Below, piece by piece: positions 42,201 to 53,743 of a stretch of 64,000 nt of DNA. This stretch comes from Heterodera schachtii (lineage: Eukaryota > Nematoda > Chromadorea > Rhabditida > Heteroderidae). How positions within the stretch are numbered: the stretch's first letter is position 1; every line of letters starts with the position of its first letter. The translations under genes were made by a program, and so were the position numbers. Under the pieces are notes generated by a model. The model searched no databases, was not told the DNA's origin, and saw nothing but the letters and a program-made list of their open reading frames with translations. The stretch is taken from contig SIJG01000009.1 of the NCBI GenBank assembly GCA_023374025.1, positions 464,026 to 528,025 of the forward strand. The letters run 5' to 3'.

Positions 42201-45039
42201 GCCGATGAAATTTCTAAGATTTTAAAAAATCTACCGAATCGAGAATCCACATCCCCCGATGAAATTTCCTTTAAAATCTTACGTAATTGCCACCTTACTC
42301 TTTCTCCTGTAATTTCCGAACTTTTCAGAATATCAATGGACACAGGCAAAATTCCTGAAATTTGGAAAAATTCTATTGTTATTCCTCTCTTTAAAAAAGG
42401 TGACCGAAATGATCCACATAATTACAGACCCATTTCTCTTACTTGCTGTCTATGTAGAGTTATGGAAAAAATAATTGCAAAAAGCATTTATAACTTCCTT
42501 CATCTGAATAATTTAATATCCGAACATCAGTTCGGTTTTGTTAAACACCGATCTACTAATACTCAACTAATTACAGTATTAGAAGATTGGTACGACAGCA
42601 TATACGGTAAGAAAAATATTGACTGTATCTATGTGGACTTTCGGAAAGCTTTTGATTCCCTTCCTATTAATATTTTAATAAATAAACTTCATAACATTGG
42701 CATTAAGGGAAAACTCTAAGTTGGTTATCTGAATTTTTAAAGGATAGATTTTACAGAGTTAAAATTAACAACAAATTTTCTAATTTATATCCGATTCAGT
42801 CTGGTGTTCCACAGGGTTCTGTTCTTGGCCCTCTGTTATTTTTAATATACATTAATGACCTCCCGCAGGTAATCCCTCCGGGAGTTAGCATTAAGCTTTT
42901 TGCGGATGATGTCAAAATTTATGTTTCTTACAAAACTCGTGATGAAAGAAGCAAATTAAATGTTGCTTTAGACAATATTGGAAAATGGGCTAATGCATTT
43001 GGTTTAAACATCTCCCAAAATAAAACATTTATATTATTTCTCGGCAAAAATAATTCAAAACAACAATATAAATTATTCAACAATATTATTAATGAGGTTG
43101 AATCTATTAGTGATTTAGGCATTTTAATTGATAATAAATTAAGATTTTCAAATCATTATACTAAAATTATTAAAGCTGCTTATTTAAGGATTCGCAATAT
43201 TGCCAAAATTTTAAAAACCCGCTCTATACGTATTTGGACCAAAGTATTCAAGACATACATTCGTCCTCTTTTAGAATATGCGCCCGAAATTTGGAATCCG
43301 ACATACAAAAAGGATATAAATAAATTGGAAAGATGCCAAAAATATTTTACAAAAATTGCTTTATTTAAATGTAGGCTTCCGTATATACCTTACGAACAAA
43401 GACTTGATTTATTCAAACTTCAAACTTTAGAAGAAAGGAGAAAAATAATTGATTTAGTTCAGGCATTCAAAATCATCAATGGTCTCACTCATCTTAAAAA
43501 AGACATATTTCCCCAATTTTCTGGTCACGTCCCTTACAATCTTAGACGTAAAGTTGTGTTAAAACCACAATCCAGTAAAACTTCAAATTCTTTTATCAAC
43601 AGAACGGCCTTAATATGGTCTAAACTCAACAAAGATATAACAGATGCTCCATCTGTTGACAGTTTCAAAAAACGAATAAATAAGTGGATTGAGTTAAACA
43701 AAAATTTGGTCTGTAAAAGAGCTCCTTGGACTTGATATTACTTTACTAAAATCTAACGTGTAAGTGGTCACCCCTTCGTTGGATATTTTTATTTCTTCTG
43801 AATAAATAAAATGATCATACAGAATATTGCAGTGACATAACCTCCAAAATTGAAAAAAATAATTGTGCAAAGGGAGCGGAATATTCTTTTGTTGAATTGT
43901 GCCGCATTTGAATTTGATGGCACTGAAAACGGCACAAACAAAATAACATTAAATTAATTTTAAAAAAAACAAGGGCCCGGCAAGGGACTGGATCCCGCGT
44001 TGGATATTGCAGTCTCCCAGCCCGCAAATGTGGGATTAACCCCTCGGGATCCCGTTGCGAAAAATTTTTGTGAGTTCCAATCCCGCAGCGGCATCCGCAA
44101 ATTTGAAACTCCCGTGCTCTAACAATAAACTTATTTTTATTAAATATATTTATTTACAATTTTAACTTTGAAAATGGATTATTTTTGTCGTAAAAAATAC
44201 CTTTCCGAGACTGAATTATCACTGCAATTAATGCATAAATAATTACTATTGACACCATAATAATTGCGGTTTCGAACAAAAAAGCTAAGCAGACATTCTA
44301 TAATATATTTAATATTTTAATTAATTTATTTTTTTAAAAACACTGACTGAGTCAAAAATGATGCTGCTTATTTCGTAATAATTGCCAACCACTTTAAGCA
44401 CTTTCATTTTCCCGTCATAATAACTTAAAGAAACAACTGCTGACGCAACAATTTGAATTACAGTAAACACCAGTACAAAAGTAAGAAAATATGGCGTATT
44501 GAATGTCCTTAAATTTTTATTGCTTTTTTAATTCAAATAAATTAATTTACTTAAGCGGAAAAAGCACAACAAACAGTCGTTCAATGCCAATAAAAAACAT
44601 CAAATTTACGGCACATCCAATGCTAATCATAGGAACAAGCGCAAAATAAAGAGCTTGTTTAAAGGGCATAAAATACTGGCCAGAAAATGCGGTAAAAATG
44701 GACAAAAAGTTGCCACAAAAATTGATGATTTCAAAAAATGAATAGACTGTCAACAATATATTCACAGAGCCACGAAATGTTCTAAGCACTTTTAAATGCT
44801 ATTAATTAATTAAATTATAACAAACTTTGTCCGAATAGTGATGAAAATCACCGAAAAATTTAACAAAATTCCAACGGTTGTCAAAATAAGCAAAAATATG
44901 GCATAACAAATCATTGAAAAACAATGATTTTGATTAGGGAAGATCTTAATAAAAAAAAACATTTTAAATTTAATAAATTTAAATAAACCACATGCGATAT
45001 TATCATTTGTTCATGGTCATTTATTTGAGTTTCATTCAT
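39274..45039 (-). CDS. srsx-type 7TM chemoreceptor, split by a LINE
   Basis: Phase-consistent exons: 45039-44989, 44944-44826, 44781-44551, 44507-44344, then exon 5 in two identical copies (44284-44201 and 40006-39923), and exon 6 from 39644 to 39274. The product starts MNETQINDHEQMIISHV and has clear membrane helices (AIFLLILTTVGILLNFSVIF; NLMFFIGIERLFVVLFPL, the TM3/DRY-like end; AIIMVSIVIIYALIAVII; GYVTAIFCMIIM). The order and the IERLF...LFP motif fit the nematode srsx receptor family. Near the end, ACGAG|GCAATG...TTTCAG|T would be a GC-AG intron giving LTSSEYRTAFQKEL, more family-like than the read-through. A LINE with a 554-bp flanking duplication lies between the two exon-5 copies, so a normal message could still form by skipping it. 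Confidence 0.78.
39533..40086. repeat. 554-bp direct repeat, left copy (LINE flank)
   Basis: Identical apart from a few positions in one T/A run to 43811-44364. It spans the end of GPCR exon 4, all of exon 5, an intronic GC-rich MITE-like stretch (39690-39845) and the first part of exon 6. Interpreted as a target-site duplication. Confidence 0.92.
40095..40823 (+). CDS. LINE ORF1-like nucleic-acid-binding protein
   Basis: The frame is open from 40080, but the first two Met codons belong to the flanking repeat, so the first element-derived Met is at 40095. The N-terminal part has a short coiled-coil-like stretch (IVHQLDNAASAIEQFHMEHL, then IRE-type residues). The C-terminal half reads VVIAQLPES ... 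VYRMGKKQADGRPRLLKVEL ... NKIKNFNKFCKVLLRPSLSK, an RRM-like plus basic arrangement as in ORF1 proteins of non-LTR elements. No CCHC knuckle is present. It ends just upstream of the second frame. Confidence 0.65.
   Translation: MQNLNSISRRRPSVTTPPINSKKQRIVHQLDNAASAIEQFHMEHLTDAPPWASAMLGLVNQMVGMCRELISMVREQDGGSNPNSVFDEERRLHSVVIAQLPESNSQTPTQRATEDLANVKELMDHCDIECLPTQVYRMGKKQADGRPRLLKVELPTKFHTNLFLRNKNKIKNFNKFCKVLLRPSLSKSDLIDRARLISLCKSQRENDPSCDYIVYAGHVLARDDIPAFKSDLNFKCICHNKS
40830..43735 (+). pseudogene. LINE endonuclease-reverse transcriptase with one frameshift
   Basis: The apurinic-type endonuclease domain shows FINMRSLNNKLNEFTAI, VTETWA, GGGVMILT, LMGDFNLNAKD and SSDHLSTNF. Reverse transcriptase follows (IPLFKKGDRNDPHNYRPISL; QFGFVKHRSTNTQL; VDFRKAFDSLP). 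At about 42715, AAGGGAAAACTCTAAG lacks one A relative to the continuing frame, giving a premature TAA. Past it the frame resumes with WLSEFLKDRF, SGVPQGSVLGPLLFLIYIND and the catalytic FADD, and ends at 43735 with a typical C-terminal domain. One lesion in a homopolymer means a very young pseudogene or a sequencing error. Confidence 0.9.
43811..44364. repeat. 554-bp direct repeat, right copy (LINE flank)
   Basis: Second copy of 39533-40086. It is joined on its right to GPCR exon 4 and upstream exons, and on its left to the LINE 3' tail, so exon 6 in this copy is truncated after GYVTAIFCMII. Confidence 0.92.
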
Positions 45040-45246
45040 TTTAATTGAAGAGAAAACTTTTTTTTTTTTTAATTCTTGGAACGACGATTTTTCTTTTGAA
45101 TAAACGAATGAATTAAATTCTTGTTTACGAAAAACTTTTCACGGTGAATGTCAATTTAAACAAATTAATTACAGTAATTGCATTTAAAAATCTGCGCATT
45201 CGAAATGCCAATGCACTAATTTGTGTGATTTAATGAATATAAGCAG

Positions 45247-45776
45247 TGAGACACAGACGTGGCGCGGCACGGCACGGGACCAATGCCGACACTGAAATTA
45301 ATTATTCAACGAAAACTGGGCAATTAACAAAGCTTCGAACGACGAAAACATTCATTCACCTGCTCAATTTTTCAAAATTTATTGAAAATTGACGTCCAAA
45401 TTTTGTTAAGAAAATTTTTGTAAAAATTAACGTAAAAATTTTTGAAATTTTGCATATTTATCTAATAAAATAAAACAGGCACAATAACATCAACCTAACG
45501 AGAGAGAGAATTTTTTCGTTTTTCCAATTTGTCAGGTCATTTTCAAAATTGCAGGAATTTTGTTGTCAGTGAGACAGACGTAGACGGGGCATTGGCACGG
45601 CACGGGATTCAGTTCAAGCTGATAAACAATTATTCACCGAAAAATGGGCAATTAAAAAAATTTGAATGTTACATTAATTCACCTGCTGTTCATGACCTTA
45701 GAGAACACAAATGTTCAAAATTTATTGAAAAGTATGTGCAAATTTTGTTAAAAAACAGATTTTTATAAAAAAAAAT
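45247..45776 (+). other. Two diverged copies of an unrecognised exon-like segment
   Basis: 45247-45430 and 45555-45776 share GTGAGACA-AGACG, GGCACGGCACGGGA, AATTATTCA-CGAAAA-TGGGCAATTAA and CAAAATTTATTGAAAA in the same order. The second copy keeps an open frame (VSETDVDGALARHGIQFKLI, FECYINSPAVHDLREHKCSK) that could begin after the CAAAATTGCAG acceptor at 45554. The first copy is interrupted. It stands upstream of, and divergent from, the GPCR gene. No family is recognised. Confidence 0.4.
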
Positions 45777-46015
45777 AAGCACTTAAAAGTTAATAACAAA
45801 ATTTAATTAATTTCTACACAATTATTGATTATTGTACATTGTATGATTATTTTTGTCAAAAGATTTATCGCTTTCCCTTTTTATATACAAATATCTCCAG
45901 CTTGACTATAATCAAAAAGACAACAAATTTCTTAGTTAAGATTCTCGAATCGTGTGTGAAAATCTGCTAAATAATGCCGGGTTTGAGTGCCAAGATGCAA
46001 ATCTGCAGGGGCGCC

Positions 46016-46606
46016 GGACTTTTCGACAGAGGACTTTTCGACAGAAGGACTTTTCGACAGCAAAGGACATTTCGACAGAAATATTTAAAATTTGAGGAGA
46101 GGACTTTTCGACAGTGGACATTTCGACAGTAAAGAGTAATTAAGTTTCTAAATTAGAGGTGTAAAATCGTAAAATTTTATCGAAAAAGCAACAAAATTAA
46201 GCCAGATCAGTATTGAGATAAATTATTTTTAAAATCAAAAATTATTACCAAGAAAATAAATAGCTAAATTTTGGAGATTAATTTTTGAGAAAATTTTTCA
46301 TTCTTCTTAGAGGTATATTTTTGAAAACTTTAGGGGCAGATTCTTAAGGGTATGTTTTCTGAAATTTTTCAAAGTAAAAAATGTAAAAATCGTATCCCTA
46401 GTAATAATGATTTAACAATACATTTTAGTATTTTAATTTAAAATAAATTTAGTAAAACGGACAAGCAATATAATTCATTTTAATAAGAATTAGTTGTTTT
46501 TATGTTTACTGTCGAAAAGTCCATTATTTTTTGTGTTTCTGTCGAAAAGTCCTCTCCTCAAATTTTAAATATTTCTGTCGAAATGTCCTTTGCTGTCGAA
46601 ATGTCC
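46016..46606. mobile_element. Inverted-repeat element with GGACTTTTCGACAG array ends
   Basis: The left end has six copies of GGAC(A/T)TTTCGACAG; the right end has four inverted copies. A 41-bp stretch around AATATTTAAAATTTGAGGAG is a perfect inverted repeat between arms. The interior (46199-46400) contains the shared core with AAGAAAATAAATAGC and TTAGAGGTATATTTTTGAAA. No transposase and no clear target duplication. Confidence 0.8.
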
Positions 46607-46773
46607 TTCCCTCTTCTATGTTAAGAGCCTGTGTTTAACATTTTAATTTCAAAATTTCACGAGACTTATACTTTATAGAACAAGTTTTTTTTAAAAACAA
46701 GCTTTACTGTCGAGATCACCACTGTCGAAAACTAAAAGCACCATTCGCCGGCTACTCAATTTTTGGGGATTTG

Positions 46774-47690
46774 CAACTTGGGGACCCAACATTTGGGGAT
46801 TTTAATGAAAAAATTAAAAAATATATTATAAATAAATAAGTATTCAGCCGAAAACTCAAAAAAAAAAACTGTCTGCTTTTGGCAGAGTTAATTGTATTTT
46901 TTGGAAAATAAAAAAATTTCCAAAATTAACTCTGTTTCCGAGCTCACCCGCGAAGAAGTAAATAGTAGAATTTTTTTTATTATTTATTAATGTGCAGCAC
47001 ATCTTTTTGCTAATTTTGTTTAAAACGCATTTCCCAAGTTTTTTTTCTCGAATAAGAAAATTTTTAAACCTAAAATTTTTATCAAGAAAAAATAATTAAT
47101 TAATTTCTGGGAATCATTCGAGAAAATTTTCAATTATTAACACTATAATTTCTGAAATTTTTTATTTTTCTTGAATTAGGCACAAAAATAGGCATTATAA
47201 AAGTCATAGTAGACTCCCAGACTAAGCGGAAACGCTTTTTTCGTGCTTATCTGTGCGTATTAAAAATTTTAGGCATTTGTATACAAAACGAATCCCTAAT
47301 AATAATTAAGGACTGGAATTTAACTATTTAAATATTTTTTGTGCTTAAATGCATATAAGAAGCTCAAAAAATTTTAATTTTTTCATTTAAATATCAATTT
47401 TCGTCAATAAAAAAATATTAAAAAAAAAAAATTCTGATATTTAATTAGCAAAAAGGTTTACTGTACATTAATTTTAAAAAAAGCAAAAAAAAAGTCTGTT
47501 ATGTACCCTCTTCGCGTTTTAGCTCTGAAACAAAAATTTAGAAAATATTTTTATTTTTCAAAAATAAAATTAACTCTGGCAAAAGCAACAAAAGCAGACG
47601 TAATTTTTTCAAATTTTGGGCTAAATATTTATTTATTTATAAAATTTTTTATTTTTTATTAAAAGCCACAAATGTCGGGTCCCCAAGTTA
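46774..47690. mobile_element. Inverted-repeat element with CTTGGGGACCC ends
   Basis: Arms of about 150 bp: left AACTTGGGGACCCAACATTT, right its inverse with GACATTTG. Inside each arm lies an inverted CTGTCTGCTTTTGGCAGAG-like block. The interior near 47070-47140 carries the same AAGAAAAAATAATTAATT core as the element at 46016. Non-coding. Confidence 0.75.
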
Positions 47691-47699
47691 GTCACCACG

Positions 47700-48280
47700 G
47701 ATTCGGCGAACAGAAATTGCTTTTTACAATAATTCTTATGTCAATAAGAACAAAATGCTGTTAAAAAACTATTGTAAATTTTTCTGAAAATTTAGCATTT
47801 TGAAGTAATTAATTCAGCCAATTCAATTTCATAATTTATTCAATACATAAATTTATTTATAGATAAAAATTTATGTGAAAAGAAAGTAAAAATTTGAGCA
47901 TCTTTTGATGAAATAGATTCTTTGAAATAGATGAATTTTCAAGGAATTTACCAAAAAAAAATACCATTTAAAAAATTTAAATCAATTTTTATTAAAATTA
48001 ATGTAAATTTCGGCGGTTTTTTAATTTGCTAAAGAACACAAGTAAACAGAAGAGAAATGGAGTCAAAATCTGTTATGAAGTTAAGAAGCTGAATTCAACC
48101 AATCAACAAATCAAAAACCTTTGGGAAATTTCTATTTTTATTCATCCAATAATTATAAATTAAATAGAAAGACGCTATTTTTCCACTAATTAGAATTTTT
48201 TTATAGTGATAAGCGTGCCTAATTGAAAATTTATTCAAAAAATATATTTTCTTAAAAATGGCGACTCGCTTCTTGAGAGT
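47700..48280. other. AT-rich interval, no gene seen
   Basis: No conserved frame, array or inverted repeat could be supported here. Confidence 0.5.
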
Positions 48281-48286
48281 TTATAC

Positions 48287-48461
48287 TAGAGACCGACGCG
48301 GGACGGAATCCCGCGCGGGATTTTGCGGGGTCCCAGTCTGCAATCCTGCATTTTTTGGAAATTTCAGGATTTGCGGGATTATCCCGCGTGATCCCGCCCC
48401 GTGAAAACTTTTGAGTTCTAATCCCATAGCGGGACCCGCAAAATTGAAATTCCGGTCTCTA
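48287..48461. mobile_element. 175-bp MITE with TAGAGACCG ends
   Basis: Ends TAGAGACCGACGCGGGA and TTCCGGTCTCTA. Flanks GTTTATAC and ATTTATAC match at seven of eight positions. The interior, rich in GGGATCCCGC-type words, is related to the MITE-like stretch at 39690-39845 inside the GPCR intron. Confidence 0.78.
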
Positions 48462-48929
48462 ATTTATACCTCTAACTCATTCAGGAATTTGCGCCCGGAT
48501 ATGATTTGTGTTTTAAAACTTTTTTCCCAACCATTGGTCTGGGTTGGATCACATCTTTTTAAATTAAAGATTTGACCAAAAATGCTAATTGATTGACAAA
48601 TTATTAGACGCATCAACCTGGGTAATTTTCAATACATTTAAATTTTTATCAATAGGTCAAAAAATGTTTTATGTTGAAATCACAAAGAAATTCAAACGGC
48701 CTTGGATCAGATATTGCTGTATAATTATTTTTTACAAAAAAACTAGAGTTGTTTTTTCATCTGAAAAACATGAAAAATTAACAAAATCTTCAAAAATAAG
48801 TTTTAAAAATTTTTAAATCAATTTTTTCGAATTTTTCAAGGATTGTTTCGTTATTTTTTAAGAAAGTTTTATAATTCTTTTTTTAAAAAATAAAAATTTT
48901 ACAAGTTGCCATTTATACCGTTTAGTTCA

Positions 48930-51900
48930 TTATGCTTCATCCTCCAATGAATGGAGTGCGCTTAAGCATTCCGTCAGATAACTGATAGCTTTGTTTCTTG
49001 CTTCGCCCAATTTTTGATTGCGAATTTCGTCAAACTCCCATTTGTTCATTACCGAATATAAGGAGAAGAACACTTTTCTGTGCACCATTCTATTATGGTC
49101 CGGACCCAATTGATCATTGTTATCAATTTTCAGATTGATCATTTCTTCGATGAAAATATTCCTCAAATTGAAAAGAACAGTTGAGAGAACATTTCTCCCT
49201 AAAAAAGACACTTTTAGTTTAAGTTACACATACAATTTTGTGAAAAATAAACAATTTTTAAACGTAAAGGCAACCAAATTCAAAAAAAAGGATGTTTTTG
49301 ATAACATCTTCGGTCTACGTCAGTTGGGCCCTCATGTTTTGGTTCCAGCACGTTTTTGGCTATAATTTTTTCGTTGTCAACCAAATTCAAAATTGTTGGT
49401 TTCATTCGAAAGCTCTTTAGATGCTCTATTAACCTAAGAAAAGCAAAAAGTTCTTTGGCTTGTGAAAAAGTTATTAATAACTGAGAACTAAGTTATAACA
49501 CGCGAAGCAATAGCTTAGAAATAGCTTATAAGCATGTTAAGCTTTCGAATGATACCAACAATGTTGAATTTGGTTGGCAAAGAAGAAAGTTATAGCCAAA
49601 TACGTGCTGGGGCCTAACTGTCCGGTTCCGAACAGCTTTGTTGAATTTTTAACAAATTTTGTAAATTAACCAAGTTGTTTATCAAATCGATAATCAATCA
49701 TCCACCTGTTTGTGCCCTAATTAAATGAATAAAATTTGGTTGCAGCCATGGGTTTGTCCATGGCAATTTGAATTGTGACAAGAACTCATTTTTCACAGTA
49801 TCGCTGTACAAATTATTTTTCCGATGCAAATCTTTCAAACATTTAACTCTATTTTTCAATGAACTGGGCAAAGTTAGCAACATGGCAAGCTCCACAGTTG
49901 CTAATTCCTTCTCAAGACTTTGGACAGTGGTAAGCCATCGGACAGTCTGTGCAACAATAACAAAAAAAATGAGAAAAAAATTGTAAATAGGCGACAAAAA
50001 GTCGGAAAATGGGCACAAGTAGGTATAAAAATCCTGAATGTTTTTATTCAAAATTTCGTGAATTTTATTCCAAAATGAGAAATCATTTTAAAATCAGAAA
50101 CTTTGAGAAATATAAAACTTTTAAAGGAGATTTTTAAGAATTAATTCTGTAATATCCAAGTTAAACAAAATTATGCGCTTTTATCCCAATGTTAAAGTAT
50201 TTTAGAAAAAGAGATCCTATAAATAATAACATTTAAGTTAATTAGAAGAGAGATCTTTAATTTTTGTTAAATTAAATTCCTACATTTACAAAGAATACAA
50301 CAGCTTCATCTTTGACCAACTCAAATAATTTGTTGCCAATCTTATCATTGTTCATGCATAACCATTGAACAAATGCATTGTTTTTCAAGTGTTCTTCTTC
50401 GTAACTTTTCCCCGCATATATAAACACTGATTTTCTGAATAAGCGCATAAACAAAAACAAAATTTTCAGCTGTTTAGCGATCAATGCGGCATTATTCGGC
50501 AAATTTTTGTCAAATTTTTCTTCAAATTCCAGCAATTCACCTCGAATTTCGGTTAATAATGTCGGGTCTTTTCCGAATAAGCATAACACAGCAGTCAGCA
50601 TCTCGAGGATAGATTCTGCCGTAAAGTTTTCGTTTGGTCGAAGTTGATCAATTAAGAGCAAAATTTCATCTGCACTTTCTTGTGTGTTAATTAGCCACAT
50701 CGATGAAAAATCATTGATGCTTATTGGATGCTTAATTATTTTCACTACAATAAAAAGAAGCAATTCATTGTCATCTAGTGTTAGGTCGACTTGTTGATCA
50801 TATTGCTGTGCATTTTGATGATTCAAATTTGTCGTCGTATCTTTATTCGTTGACCGTATGAATTTATCAAGTTCCCGTTGAGCTTGTGAATTTGGGCAAT
50901 TTGTTTTGTAATTTTTATGTTTCTGTGATGGCTTTTCTCGAGAGCTCTCGTTCTTTTGAGTTTGCTGACTGTCTTGGCTTTGTGCCTGAAGGTGATCAAG
51001 AATTTGTTGGAGACTACCTTGAATTTGGGACAACAAAAATTGCAGCTGATCATTAGTTGCTACTGTAGTAGCAAGCGGTTCTCCGGTTTCTTTGCCTTTT
51101 GAATTACTCGATTCAATATTTGCGTGCGCGAGCGATGTTCCTATATATTCTAGCCTTTGTGAATATGTTGGTTCATTATTTATTTGTCGTCGTTGTGATG
51201 ATTCTGGCAAATCTATGCTTGCTTTTTTCGTGAGCCTCCTTTGTGCTTGGACCGTTTCTATATTTGCTTCTAATTGCATTGGATCTGCATATGTTTCATG
51301 TATATTTGCTTGTTGATTTCTCATTTGTAGTTGTTCGTTTTCACTATTTATTTCCATGTTGGGTGCTTCTACGTTTGGAACTTCTTTGTCAGCTTTTTCT
51401 GCTCCCGATAATATTTCGTTTGACGGTTGCAAATTTGGTGATTTGTCGTTTGGTAATTCTGCATCTAATGCTTTCTTGTTCCCTTGTTGTTCATGTTTTT
51501 CGGTATTTGTTTCTGCATATGTTTGTTCAGTGTTTATTTGTTGTGAACATGATGTGTCATTGTTTCTTGGTTCTATGTTTGTTGATTGTATATCTGTCGT
51601 GTTGTGGTCAAGTTCTAATGCATGCTTATTGACTGGTTGTCCTTTTGGTGCTTGTAATACTTCATCATTTAGTGACTTACAGTAACCATTCTTTAATGAA
51701 TTATTTGATTGTTTTTTAATGTGAAAACGAACAGGTGCCCTATAATATAATTTCTTCTATTGCAAATGGTTAAGCTTGATACCTATTTTCAGGCGATATG
51801 AGACGACGTTTTGATGGCGATTCTTGCCAATGCTGGTCGGGTGAAGAATTCCTTCTGTAATTCTTTCTTGAGTTTGTTGATTTACGCTGGTCTGATCGCA

Positions 51901-53679
51901 CTCTAAGTTCCTTATCTTTGCTTGTGCTTCTTAGATTTAGGTATTGCCTTTTTGAGCTACCAAGATATTCTGCGCGTTCTGGAGATTGTGATCTTCGGCG
52001 ATGTTTTGAGCGGTCTGTCCATTCCGGTCCTTGGCGCTGTTTTTCTGCTGGAATCTGCTGATGACGTTTATTATAATCTTGCCGTTTCTCAGATGGTGAT
52101 GGAAGATTATTGTTTTTAGAATGGTAATTTGTCGCATGTGAATCCGACTCATTTTCCCAACAAGGTAATTCTTTATCTCTAATTTCTGGTTCAATTTCTC
52201 CCTCTTCTAATTCATCAGAGGCCATTGTCTTTTCATATTGATCATGCATATTAATCTCCTTCGAAGGTGAACTTTGTTTTTCACCATAAGACAATGCTTC
52301 TTTAGTTGTCATTGCTTGATCATTTAACCGAGATTGTGTCTCTTTTTCTGAGTCCATAGAGTCGTTTTTGTGTCGCTTTGGTGATTCACCGGATGAAATT
52401 GACATTGATATTTCATCTTGAAGTGATTTCCCGGAAGAAATTGGCATTTCATGATGGGGTAATGCTTCTTCGTTAGTTCCATTATTTTCTCTTATCATTG
52501 TTTGAGCATTTAACTGAGATTGTGTCTCATTTGAGTCCACTAATGAGTCGTTTATCATTATTCGTTTTGGTGATTTACCGGATGAAATTGACATTGAAAC
52601 TTCAGCTTGAGACAATGCTTGTTCTTCATTATCACTTGCCAACGATGTTTGTTGAAGTCTCTGTTATAGTGATAATTTATTAAGTTTTCTGGATTTATAC
52701 TTGTTTTATTAGATTTTATAAATTTTTAATTTTACCTCAATATTCAGGTGATTTTCGTCTCTGCCCACCGTGAATTGCTTTTTTCTTAATAACAACTCTT
52801 TTTCTTTACTTGAAAATATGTCTTTAATTGTTGATGCTTGTGGTATGGGAACAGATTCTTCTGGTTTTGATGGAGCTTTATCTCTCATTTCTCCTATCGC
52901 TTCCTCGGCCTGGGACACGCCAATTTGAGTTTGAAGTATTTTTTCTAGTTCAAGCAGTACCCTTTCCTTTGCCCATCTTACTGCCTCGTCTTTTTGTATC
53001 ATCATTTCTTCACCATTATTTTTCAATTCTTTTCCTTTCTGCTGATCTATCGGGTCTTCATTTAGCTTAGCGCTTTCTTTTCTTGTTTTTTCTTTCGACA
53101 AGCTTACTGATGGGCTATTTTGAGATTTTCCTTTTGTTGAAAAGATTATTTTCTCCTTATCATTTTCATTCCTTGGAATTTGATTTCCTTCTTGTCTAGA
53201 CAGTGTGTCTTCCTCATTTCCTTGTGTTGTTTCTTTTTCGGCATCCTTTTCGGTCTGGTCCATTTCTTTACTTGGTTCAGATTGTTCTTGTTGGGCTTTA
53301 TCTTTTGTCGGTGTTCCTTGGGCGTGATGAAAATCGACATCCTTGCTTTTGGCTTCCTTATCTTACAAAAAAAATTCGGACTATAGTGTTTATATATAGA
53401 ACAATTTAGATTAAATGCTTTAATTATGATGGAAAAATGCCAAAATATGGTCCATAGGTTAAAAATTGATAAATTTACTAAATTTGGATTGCCAAGAAAC
53501 TGAAAAGTAACGTGAAAAAAGCCTTTTTTACCTTTATCAATAGAATTTTGTTTGTATTTCACAAAAGCAGATTGTTCATTATGTAATAAAGAGCCCGGCT
53601 TTGGACCACGCGTTGAAGGAATCATTTGCAAACTAATTGCAAAATTCAATGCAAAAATCATATAGGCAAGTACTTTCAT
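48930..53679 (-). CDS. Large secreted low-complexity protein, unknown family
   Basis: Six exons whose phases all agree: 53679-53532, 53361-52736, 52660-51783, 51739-50290, 49946-49706, 49198-48930, predicting 1203 residues. It opens with MKVLAYMIFALNFAISLQMI, a good signal peptide. About 650 residues rich in Lys, Glu, Gln and Ser follow, including two copies of an ISSGKSPKR ... ETQSQLN unit and an RS-like basic stretch (HRRRSQSPER, RKNYRRNSSP) that could serve as a nuclear localisation signal. The last 350 residues are hydrophobic-helical (ELLLFIVVKIIKHPISINDF; LFLFMRLFRKSVFIYAG) and look folded. No domain is recognised. Signal peptide plus basic, disordered body is the profile of some plant-nematode effectors; this is inference only. 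An inverted-repeat element lies 65 bp upstream, at the likely promoter. Confidence 0.75.
49316..49625. mobile_element. Inverted-repeat element in intron 5 of the secreted-protein gene
   Basis: Ends CGTCAGTTGGGCCC and GGGGCCTAACTGTCC, each followed inward by a CCAGCACG/ACGTGCTGG word and then TTGGCTATAA with CCAAATTCAA. The interior has the CATTCGAAAGCTCTTTAGA core near 49400. Non-coding. Confidence 0.7.
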
Positions 53680-53743
53680 CTTATCTATATATTGTTTAAT
53701 TGGGGGCACGGGACTTAAAGGACAGAATTTGGGGTGCGGGCTT

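Larger units (their letters stand above)
40087..43810 (+). mobile_element. LINE (CR1/Jockey-like) insertion, 3.7 kb
   Basis: Carries an ORF1-like frame and an endonuclease-reverse transcriptase frame and ends in an AATAAATAAA tail directly against the right flanking repeat. No 5' untranslated region is visible: coding starts within a few bases of the left repeat, so the copy is probably slightly 5'-truncated. It is antisense to the GPCR gene. Confidence 0.9.

Noticed and set aside
46016..46606. CRISPR-like array of short direct repeats
   Set aside because: Units are adjacent, degenerate and repeated inverted at the other end; there are no unique spacers of constant length, and the DNA is eukaryotic.
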